In this document: positions 24,462-32,051 of the stretch, piece by piece
How positions within the stretch are numbered: the first letter of the stretch is position 1
Layout: the number at the start of each line of letters is the position of its first letter
DNA from: Kaistella haifensis DSM 19056
GTDB taxonomy: Bacteria > Bacteroidota > Bacteroidia > Flavobacteriales > Weeksellaceae
Length of the DNA: 36,481 nt
Reading direction: 5' to 3'
NCBI RefSeq assembly: GCF_000735695.2
Contig: NZ_JASZ02000029.1
Location: forward strand, 1-36,481
The notes under the pieces: model-generated
What the model was told of the DNA's origin: nothing
What the model saw: the letters and a program-made list of their open reading frames with translations, nothing else
Database searches by the model: none
Translations under genes and position numbers: made by a program

Positions 24462-25796
24462 ATGAAACGGTGTTTATTTTTAATCCTATTTGCATTTGCT
24501 TTTTCTTACGGGCAAAAAGGATTTGAAATTGCTAATCACCAAAAAACCGTGATTCCGTTTCAATTCATCAATAATTTAATATTTGTTCCTCTTAATATTA
24601 ATGGAGTTGATCTTACTTTTCTGTTGGATTCCGGCGTGAACGAAACGATTCTTTTCAGCCTCGATAGCAAGGAAATTAATTTTAATGACATCGAAAAAGT
24701 GAAATTTTCCGGTTTGGGAGAAAGCCGAGACATCGAAGGATTGCGTTCGGATAACAACATCGTCAATATTGGCAAAGATTTCAAAGATTTCAACCATACC
24801 GTGTTTATTATTTTGGATGAAAGCATCAATTTTTCCTCTCATGTTGGGATTCCGGTGAATGGAATTATCGGTTTTCATTTTTTTAAAAACCATCCGGTGT
24901 CGATCAATTATCTCACCAAAAAAATCACCATTTTCCAAGACAATGCCCTTTTTGAAAAGAAAATAAAAAGACATACCGAATTTCCCATCACCATTGAAAG
25001 CAACAAACCTTACCTCATGACGGGCGTGGAAATGACTTCAACCCGCGTGGAATCTAAAATGCTGATCGATCTAGGAAATAGCGATGCAGTGTGGCTTTTC
25101 CCGAAACTCATCAAGGAATTTGTGTACAACCGCCCAAATATTGATGATTATTTAGGACAGGGTTTCAACGGGGATATTTTCGGAAAAAGAAGTAGGATTC
25201 ACCGAATTTATCTTGGCGATTTTGCTTTTGAAAAACCATTAACTGCCATGCCCGATGAATATTCGATTCAAAATTTGAAGCTGGTTCCCAACCGAAAAGG
25301 TTCTATAGGAAGCGATACTATGAGGCGCTTTGAAGTAGTATTTAATTATCCGGAAAATAAGATTTACCTTAAAAAAAACAAACATTTCAACGATCCATTT
25401 CTTTTTAATAAAAGTGGATTAGACATTCGCCACGATGGGATGACCTGGGACAGAGATTTGGTTACCTTGCAAACCACCAAAAACAACCAGGTAAATGAAG
25501 GAGAAAATGTTTATTCCGCAAAAGAAAATTTCCAATATCATTTTGTTTTGAAACCCAAATATTCAGTCGCCGGATGCAGAAGAGAAGCACTCTGCTACGA
25601 AGCCGGAATTCGGAAAGATGATAAAATTATCAGTATCAACAAGAAGAAAGCGGGAGATTATACTTTACAAAAAATGAATGATTTAATGAAAGGTAATGAT
25701 GGAACCGTAGTGAATTTCGAGGTTGAACGAGGTGGCCAAATCATGATATTTAAATTGATATTAAAAGATCCAATTCCTTACCAAGATGAAAATTGA
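24462..25796 (+). CDS. Exported retropepsin-like aspartic protease with C-terminal PDZ domain
   Basis: A 444-aa protein starting at ATG 24462, which gives a clean signal peptide ending SYGQ; an upstream in-frame ATG at 24429 is less likely. Two retropepsin-like halves are visible: LTFLLDSGVNETI (catalytic Asp of the DSG triplet) near residues 50-62 and MLIDLGNSDAVWL near 198-210, each followed by beta-rich sequence. The second triplet is DLG rather than DTG/DSG. A PDZ domain occupies about the last 85 residues (YEAGIRKDDKIISINKKKAGD...NFEVERGG). The pattern matches bacterial aspartyl protease-PDZ proteins of the periplasm; the substrate is unknown. The next gene overlaps by 11 nt. Confidence 0.83.
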   Translation: MKRCLFLILFAFAFSYGQKGFEIANHQKTVIPFQFINNLIFVPLNINGVDLTFLLDSGVNETILFSLDSKEINFNDIEKVKFSGLGESRDIEGLRSDNNIVNIGKDFKDFNHTVFIILDESINFSSHVGIPVNGIIGFHFFKNHPVSINYLTKKITIFQDNALFEKKIKRHTEFPITIESNKPYLMTGVEMTSTRVESKMLIDLGNSDAVWLFPKLIKEFVYNRPNIDDYLGQGFNGDIFGKRSRIHRIYLGDFAFEKPLTAMPDEYSIQNLKLVPNRKGSIGSDTMRRFEVVFNYPENKIYLKKNKHFNDPFLFNKSGLDIRHDGMTWDRDLVTLQTTKNNQVNEGENVYSAKENFQYHFVLKPKYSVAGCRREALCYEAGIRKDDKIISINKKKAGDYTLQKMNDLMKGNDGTVVNFEVERGGQIMIFKLILKDPIPYQDEN

Positions 25797-26310
25797 AGAA
25801 TCCGTTATAGACCAAATCCGGTCGCGTCCAAGGTTTAAAATTTACACCAAGATCAGCCGTGAAAAATATGTGGAGATATTGAAAGAATTTCTCAAAAATC
25901 AATCAGAACACTACACCGGAAACATCAATTCCGAAACGGCAACAATTATGGTTAAAAGTGATCACAGCAGCTATTGGAAACCTTGCTTATCACTAAGAAC
26001 CGAACACGATTCCGAAGATAATAAGACTTTAATTCGCGGGATTTTTGGGCCTACAAGCGCCGTTTGGACATTATTTATGTTCCTTTATTTCATCGGAAGT
26101 ATTTTATGGATGGTTTTCATCACGATGTGGTTTGTGGAAAGACAAATCAATAGCAACGATTTTCCTTGGGCACTTTCAGCGTCATTTGTCACCCTTTTTT
26201 TCTTGGCTTTAACTTATTTTGCTACTAAAATTGGACAATACCAAGCCAGAGAAGAAATGCGAAAACTTCGGGATTTTGCGGAGAAATCAATTCTACAATT
26301 TGAACATTAA
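25786..26310 (+). CDS. Hypothetical two-helix membrane protein
   Basis: A 174-aa protein with two hydrophobic segments (about 98-120 and 130-148) separated by a short polar stretch. The N-terminal 90 residues are cytosolic-looking and beta/alpha in character. There is no signal peptide and no domain I recognise. The start ATG at 25786 lies inside the preceding protease-PDZ gene, so the pair is probably translated together and may act together at the inner membrane. Confidence 0.7.
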   Translation: MKIEESVIDQIRSRPRFKIYTKISREKYVEILKEFLKNQSEHYTGNINSETATIMVKSDHSSYWKPCLSLRTEHDSEDNKTLIRGIFGPTSAVWTLFMFLYFIGSILWMVFITMWFVERQINSNDFPWALSASFVTLFFLALTYFATKIGQYQAREEMRKLRDFAEKSILQFEH

Positions 26311-26321
26311 AAACTAAAATT

Positions 26322-27293
26322 TTAAGCTGCAGGTTTTACTTCCGTAGGTTTTTGCGCAACCACTTCTTCCCTATTTCTTTGCTCTTCGAGGATTTTCTCA
26401 AGATGTGGATTGATGATGTTATTAAGTTCTTCCACGGAAATATCATTGGATTTCGGATCTAAAATAAGGTTTTTCCAAGGTTTTTTTCCACCCCATTGAT
26501 AGTCTCCAAAGACGATTACCGGCGTTCCGTTGGCTTTTACGGTCGCTCCGCCTTTATTCAAAATCCATTGATCGGCCCAGTTGTACATGAATTTAGCATC
26601 GTTCATCAGTAGTCTCAAACAAGAATGCGAAGCCGGATAACCCGGCAAATCGTACTGATGCCAACCAATTCCCAAAGTATTATGAATATTGAAATTGAAA
26701 GGCAATTTCCAAGAGCTGTTGACGGTAGAAATGGCGAGTTCTTTTTTCCAATTCGCAAACATAAGTCCACGCTTGGTTTGCGCAGCTTTTTTGCCCATAC
26801 TTGTTGGTCCCCATTTGATCAATTTTCCGTTTTCATATAATGCATAAGCTTGAATTGGATACGAGAAAAAGACCATTTTCTTCACTTCTTTCAGTACATC
26901 CAACTGGGTCGGAAATGGCGAATATAACATCAATGAATGATCGATTTTATCAGGAATTGCGAGGGTATCGGCGCGCCATTTATTTTTAGAATCAAGGCGG
27001 TTTAAGGCTAAAATCGTGTATTGTTTTTCCTCGGAAAATTGTTTGTTGAAAACCGCCATCGCAGAATCCTTTTTCTTCGTCGGGAAAATCATTGAGGTAT
27101 ATTTAATTGCAGGTTTCGGAGGTTCAGCCTGAATTGCCGAATCCTTTTTTGTGGGAAAATGCTGATCAGTAGATTGGTCCGCTATTTCTTTGTCTTTTTT
27201 ACATTGTACAAGAATCGTGAACACTAAAGCTAATGCAATTCCAAGTAAGGGTAAATTCTTCAATTTTTCTGCGAACATATATTTTTTTCCCAT
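26322..27293 (-). CDS. L,D-transpeptidase (YkuD family) lipoprotein
   Basis: A 323-aa protein that probably cross-links peptidoglycan or anchors proteins to it. The N-terminus has a lipoprotein signal with lipidation Cys31 (LVQC); a start at 27278 (Met6) would fit equally well. The YkuD catalytic region is at about 140-260; the active-site stretch is GWHQYDLPGYPASHSCLRL (residues 210-228), with His223, Cys225 and Arg227. The family motif is SHGCxR, here SHSCLR, so the usual Gly is Ser. C-terminal residues are rich in Lys and Glu. It is transcribed away from glgA, with 11 bp to the convergent neighbour. Confidence 0.85.
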   Translation of the reverse strand: MGKKYMFAEKLKNLPLLGIALALVFTILVQCKKDKEIADQSTDQHFPTKKDSAIQAEPPKPAIKYTSMIFPTKKKDSAMAVFNKQFSEEKQYTILALNRLDSKNKWRADTLAIPDKIDHSLMLYSPFPTQLDVLKEVKKMVFFSYPIQAYALYENGKLIKWGPTSMGKKAAQTKRGLMFANWKKELAISTVNSSWKLPFNFNIHNTLGIGWHQYDLPGYPASHSCLRLLMNDAKFMYNWADQWILNKGGATVKANGTPVIVFGDYQWGGKKPWKNLILDPKSNDISVEELNNIINPHLEKILEEQRNREEVVAQKPTEVKPAA

Positions 27294-27373
27294 GAACTTT
27301 GCAAGAATAATACCATAAACAAAGCGTTTCTAGAAGTTTCCTGAACTTTTATCCATGAAAATCAGCAATTCAA

Positions 27374-28780
27374 TTAGCGTCGATACATTTCCATGTACTT
27401 CGCGGCTGATTTTTCCCAAGAGAAATTATAACTCATATTCTTTTGCACCAAATCTTTCATCAGCTCTTGTTGTCGGTAAACAAAAAGCGCCCGATGCATC
27501 GCATGAACCGCATCATCGGCAGTTGCTGCACCGAAATTGAATCCGCTTCCACCGGTTGATATATCTTCTACTGTATCGCGCAAACCGCCAGTATATCTTA
27601 CAATCGGAATGGTTCCGTAACGCATCGCATACATTTGGTTGAGTCCGCAAGGTTCCACCCGCGAAGGCATCAACAAGAAATCGGAAGATGCATAAATCCT
27701 ATGCGAAAGATATTCTTTATACCCCAAATCGAGTGCAAAATTGGAGAAAGCAGCATTGAGGTGAGTCAATTCTCGTTCAATATACGGATCGCCAGAACCT
27801 AAAACCATAATATTGATGGCGCCATAAGTCTGTTGGATGCTCTTCCATACAATTTCTGGAAGCAAATCGGCGCCTTTCTCACCAGCAAACCGACCGATAA
27901 AGCTGAATAAAGGCAAATCTTCATTCAAGCCATATTCTTTGCAAATCTCTTTTTTGTTTTTAAGTTTACCTTCTTGCGCATTTTTTCGGGAATAATGAAA
28001 ATCCAAGAAAGGATCGGTTGCGGGATCCCAAACTTCCACATCGATTCCGTTGATAATTCCGTATGCTTTGTTTCTTTCATTGCGCACAAGCACTTCCAAA
28101 CCATGGAAATTTTGTAGTAATTCATTCAAATATCCTTCTGAAACCGCATTGAAAGCATGACAACATTTAATCATTGAAGCCAAAGGATTGATGTAGCCGT
28201 CCCAATCGAGAAGTCCCCAGTTTTCGCCATAGAACCAAGGCATATAACTGGTCATTTCCCAACTCATTTGTCCTTGATATTCGCCATTGTGGATGGTTCC
28301 TACGGTTTTAACACCTTTTAAAAAACTGAATTCCGGGCAATATTCTACCATAAAAGGCACCAAACCCGTATGATAATCATGACAATGCAAAATATCCGGC
28401 CTAATTTCCATCGCAGAAAGCCAATGCAAAACCCCATGCTGAAATGCCAGAAACTGCTGACTTTCGTCCCAATATCCGTAGGGATTGTCGCGATCTAAAA
28501 GTCCGGGAATTTTCACCAAATACAAATCAAAACCCAAAACTTTCGAGCGCTCCTTCATCACTTGTACCTGAAACATTTGTCGGCTTTGGTGGATCCAGCC
28601 ATCAAAAACAATTTCGAAACTGTGGTCGTGCACAAAAGGTTTATTGTACCAAGGCATGATCACGCTGGCTTCCACGCCTTCAATTTTGTTGAGATATTTC
28701 GGTAAAGCTCCCACAACATCGGCAAGACCGCCTACTTTAGCAACAGGATAACATTCAATGGAAAGGTTAAATATTTTCAT
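27374..28780 (-). CDS. glgA: Glycogen synthase (ADP-glucose, GT5)
   Basis: Elongates alpha-1,4-glucan from ADP-glucose. The 468-aa length is typical. The N-terminal KVGGLADVVGALPKYL (15-30) carries the Lys-x-Gly-Gly substrate motif. The C-terminal Rossmann domain has FIGRFAGEKGADLL, and the MPSRVEPCGLNQMYAMRYGTIPIVRYTGGLRDTV stretch carries the conserved Glu and the TGGL loop. It lies 37 nt behind glgB on the same strand. No glgC or glgP lies beside them in the window. Confidence 0.95.
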   Translation of the reverse strand: MKIFNLSIECYPVAKVGGLADVVGALPKYLNKIEGVEASVIMPWYNKPFVHDHSFEIVFDGWIHQSRQMFQVQVMKERSKVLGFDLYLVKIPGLLDRDNPYGYWDESQQFLAFQHGVLHWLSAMEIRPDILHCHDYHTGLVPFMVEYCPEFSFLKGVKTVGTIHNGEYQGQMSWEMTSYMPWFYGENWGLLDWDGYINPLASMIKCCHAFNAVSEGYLNELLQNFHGLEVLVRNERNKAYGIINGIDVEVWDPATDPFLDFHYSRKNAQEGKLKNKKEICKEYGLNEDLPLFSFIGRFAGEKGADLLPEIVWKSIQQTYGAINIMVLGSGDPYIERELTHLNAAFSNFALDLGYKEYLSHRIYASSDFLLMPSRVEPCGLNQMYAMRYGTIPIVRYTGGLRDTVEDISTGGSGFNFGAATADDAVHAMHRALFVYRQQELMKDLVQKNMSYNFSWEKSAAKYMEMYRR

Positions 28781-28817
28781 TTAAAAAGTTTACGGTTACA
28801 GGTAAATATAAAGCTGA

Positions 28818-30782
28818 TTAGTCTTTTTTCGGTGAGCTATCTTGCACTTCAACCCTTTTTTTGGGTTTTCTTTTGACTGTTTTTTTCTGTTTCAGTACGA
28901 CGCCGGCAAGAGGTGGTAATTTCAGAATGATGGAGTTCGGTCGATACATCCATTCATCATCTTGTTCATCTACAATTTCAGCGATTACGCCACTTCCGCC
29001 GTATTTTTTATCATCAGAATTTAAGATTACTTCCCAGTTGGTTCCTTCATTCACACCAATTTTATAATCGAAAACTCTTGGAGTAAGGTTGAGGACCGTC
29101 ATCGTTACTTCATCTTCATTTTTTCCTGTTCTCAGATAGATATAAATGGAATTTGTATCATCATTAGCTTCTACCCATTCGAAACCGTCGCAATTGAACT
29201 GATTTTCGTACAAAGAAGGTTCGCTGGTGTAGAGGTGGTTTAAATCGCTTACAAAAGTTTGTAATCCTTTATGAATCGGATATTGCAACAAATGCCAATC
29301 GAGACTTTGTTTAAAATTCCACTCGCTGGTTTGTGCAAATTCATTCCCCATAAACAAGAGTTTGGCTCCCGGATGGGTGAACATATACGTATAGAGTGCT
29401 CGCAAGTTAGCAAATTTCTGCCATTCGTCGCCCGGCATTTTGTAGATTAAACTGGATTTTCCGTGTACAACTTCATCGTGAGAAAGCGGCATCATATAAT
29501 TTTCATTATACATATACATGGATGCAAATGTAATTTTGTGATGCTGATATTTTCTATGGATTGGATCTTCTTTGAAATATTTTAAGGTATCGTGCATCCA
29601 TCCCATCATCCATTTCATTCCGAAACCTACTCCACCATCGTGAACCGGTTTGGTAAGCATCGGAAAATCTGAACTTTCTTCAGCAATGGTGATGATATCC
29701 GGGAAATGTTTATACACCGCAGTATTGAATTCCTGCAAAAACTGTTTAGCTTCTAGGTTCACATTGCCTCCATAAATATTGGGTTCCCATTCGCCATCGT
29801 TTCTGGAATAATCGAGATGAAGCATTGAAGTTACCGCGTCTACGCGCAATCCATCGGCATGATATCGGTCGAGCCAAAACATCGCATTGGACACCAAAAA
29901 CGAGCGCACTTCCGGTCTTCCGTAATTAAAAATATGAGATTTCCAGTCGGGATGAAAACCTTTTCTAGGATCTTCGTGTTCGTAAAGATAAGTTCCATCG
30001 AAAAAATGAAGTCCATTGGCGTCTCCCGGAAAATGCGAGGGCACCCAATCGAGGATGACCCCAATTCCGTTTTGATGAAGCTCATCAATAAGGAACATCA
30101 AATCCTGTGGTGCACCGAAACGCGAAGAAGCTGCGAAAAATCCGGTGATTTGATAACCCCAACTCGGATCGTAAGGATATTCCATCACGGGCATAAATTC
30201 CACATGGGTGAAATTCATTTCTTTTAAATAAGGGACCAATCTTTCTGCAATTTCTCGGTAACTTAAAAACCGATCCGGATCGTCCACGCCGCGCATCCAA
30301 GATCCCAAATGCATTTCGTAAACAGACATTGGAGCTTCCAAACTGTTCCTTTTGGAGCGTTCTTTCATCCAATTTTTGTCGTTCCATTCATACCAACTGG
30401 TTGAAATTACCGAACTGGCTTGTACATTCTGTTCCCAACTCAGGGCAAAAGGATCGCCTTTTTCCAGCAGAACTCCGGTGTTGGTTCGGATCGCATATTT
30501 GTAAATATTGCCCCAATTTAACCCGGAAATAAAACCTTCCCAAATCCCTGAACCATCCCATCTCGGGTAAAGTTTATGCGATTCGGAATGCCAATTATTA
30601 AAATTCCCTACCACGGAAACTTCTTTCGCATGAGGTGCCCATACCGCAAAATAAACTCCTTTTTTTCCTTCAACTTCCAAGGTATGAGCACCGAATTTAT
30701 CGTAGAGTTGGTAATGTTTTCCTTCACGGAAAAGATAGATATCGTCGTCTGTAAATAGCGAGTAAGGGAGAACTTTTTCCAT
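28818..30782 (-). CDS. glgB: 1,4-alpha-glucan branching enzyme (GH13)
   Basis: Introduces alpha-1,6 branches into glycogen. The 654-aa protein has an N-terminal CBM48-like domain (about 25-130, WAPHAKEVSVVGNFNNW), a GH13 barrel with DWVPSHFPGD (245-254), nucleophile Asp315 in GLRVDAVTSML, acid/base Glu at 368/369 in IAEESSDFP, and LSHDEVVHGKSSL, followed by a C-terminal beta domain with a Lys-rich tail. The start at ATG 30782 gives the usual N-terminus. First gene of the glgB-glgA pair. Confidence 0.96.
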   Translation of the reverse strand: MEKVLPYSLFTDDDIYLFREGKHYQLYDKFGAHTLEVEGKKGVYFAVWAPHAKEVSVVGNFNNWHSESHKLYPRWDGSGIWEGFISGLNWGNIYKYAIRTNTGVLLEKGDPFALSWEQNVQASSVISTSWYEWNDKNWMKERSKRNSLEAPMSVYEMHLGSWMRGVDDPDRFLSYREIAERLVPYLKEMNFTHVEFMPVMEYPYDPSWGYQITGFFAASSRFGAPQDLMFLIDELHQNGIGVILDWVPSHFPGDANGLHFFDGTYLYEHEDPRKGFHPDWKSHIFNYGRPEVRSFLVSNAMFWLDRYHADGLRVDAVTSMLHLDYSRNDGEWEPNIYGGNVNLEAKQFLQEFNTAVYKHFPDIITIAEESSDFPMLTKPVHDGGVGFGMKWMMGWMHDTLKYFKEDPIHRKYQHHKITFASMYMYNENYMMPLSHDEVVHGKSSLIYKMPGDEWQKFANLRALYTYMFTHPGAKLLFMGNEFAQTSEWNFKQSLDWHLLQYPIHKGLQTFVSDLNHLYTSEPSLYENQFNCDGFEWVEANDDTNSIYIYLRTGKNEDEVTMTVLNLTPRVFDYKIGVNEGTNWEVILNSDDKKYGGSGVIAEIVDEQDDEWMYRPNSIILKLPPLAGVVLKQKKTVKRKPKKRVEVQDSSPKKD

Positions 30783-31026
30783 GGTGACGGAATTTTCTGA
30801 AAGGTTATTTTAAAGGCATTTTATTCACAGCCTATTATCTCTTCAAATATATTTAAAATTCGGGTAAAAATCTGTGAAAAGATTGTTAAATCTAAAATAA
30901 AAATACATCAACCGTTTTCCCAATAGAAACTGTGGCATTTGCTACACAAAAAATCCCGTTTATTCTGCATTTTCAACAGCTTATACGGGAGTTTGAATCA
31001 GGTTAAAAAACCGATGCTATTTTGTA

Positions 31027-31497
31027 TTAATCTTCTTTCTCCGATGGCACTTTAACCGCGAGTTCATAAAGGTTTCCTCGCATTAGAAACTTAATTCTTT
31101 CTCTGGTAGTTACGGTGTTTACTTCCCCGTTTTTCATGATGATGATGCGGTCTCCTTGTGCAATATTCTGGTCGGCAAGCCAATCTTCGGGCGCTACATC
31201 ATTTTCTTTTTCTTTCATTTGTTGAAGAATTTGTTCCGCCAATTCCTGGAAACGCTCATCGTAGGAATATAAAACTTGATATTCCGGGTCCAGACCTACT
31301 TTAAAGGTTTTCTTTTCAGCAATTAAATTTCCTGTAGAATTCGGCATCGGGTTATCCGAACCATCGGTAAATCCTACTTCGATCAATTCGCCATTATTGG
31401 CTGCAGCGTAATCAACCACATCCTGATAGGTTTCAAAATTGGTTACTACCGTATAATTTTCATACTGGTATTTTTGTAGTCTTTCTGTATTTTCCAT
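31027..31497 (-). CDS. Conserved hypothetical protein (156 aa)
   Basis: An acidic, soluble protein with no signal peptide or membrane segment. The first half contains YENYTVVTNFETYQDVVDYAAANNGELIEVGFTDGSDNP, the second a KNGEVNTVTTRERIKFLMRGNLYELAVKVP stretch. I do not recognise a domain. It lies 19 nt behind the small membrane-protein gene on the same strand, so the two may be co-expressed. Confidence 0.7.
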   Translation of the reverse strand: MENTERLQKYQYENYTVVTNFETYQDVVDYAAANNGELIEVGFTDGSDNPMPNSTGNLIAEKKTFKVGLDPEYQVLYSYDERFQELAEQILQQMKEKENDVAPEDWLADQNIAQGDRIIIMKNGEVNTVTTRERIKFLMRGNLYELAVKVPSEKED

Positions 31498-31516
31498 TGT
31501 TTATTTTTTTAATAAT

Positions 31517-31921
31517 TTATTTAATTTCTTCTTTCATTTCATGCCATTCATTGTCTTTCAATTTGGCTTCTATTTTTTCTAGTTTTAAGCTTTGCCTTAG
31601 ATATGCAAACAAACTCATATAAATATTTGCAGCCACTACGATGATAAAAAAAGCCACCAAATAGCCTCGCCAATCATCAAAAAAAATATTAAAACCAGTA
31701 ATTAACAAGAAAAAAAGCGTTACATAGTGGCTAAAACAATACTCGCAGGTAAATAGATAAAAAAATTTCCTTTGATACAATTTTCGGCAACTCTGCGATT
31801 TTTCTATGCAAAATTCCCTTGGTTCCCTAAAAATCTCCTCGTGGGTGACGGTCCATGCAATACATGCGTCCGGTATGGCGAGGATCAACAATTTTAGCAA
31901 CTGTTCCGCAATGATTTCCAT
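31517..31921 (-). CDS. Small membrane protein, possibly DUF1360-like
   Basis: A 134-aa protein when started at ATG 31921, which is preferred because the longer frame to 31966 adds a polar extension. The features WTVTHEEIFREPREFC (about 24-39) and FTCEYCFSHY (about 58-67), followed by two hydrophobic helices, resemble DUF1360 (a TREEIF...PRE stretch, then CPYCLSFW). The two cysteines spaced CxxC could bind metal. Function unknown. Confidence 0.6.
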   Translation of the reverse strand: MEIIAEQLLKLLILAIPDACIAWTVTHEEIFREPREFCIEKSQSCRKLYQRKFFYLFTCEYCFSHYVTLFFLLITGFNIFFDDWRGYLVAFFIIVVAANIYMSLFAYLRQSLKLEKIEAKLKDNEWHEMKEEIK

Positions 31922-32051
31922 GTGTTTTTCCGTTTGAACTTCAAAAGTGATGCCACAAGACCGCAATATTTCAGTTTCTAATTCAATGAAAAGCTCGTGA
32001 TCAAAATTCCGATTCCTAAAATTTCCTTACTTTTAAGGCAAATTATAAAAA

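Noticed and set aside
30954-30990. Hairpin TCCCGT...ACGGGA as terminator
   Set aside because: Only 6 bp of stem with a loop of about 25 nt and no adjacent U tract.
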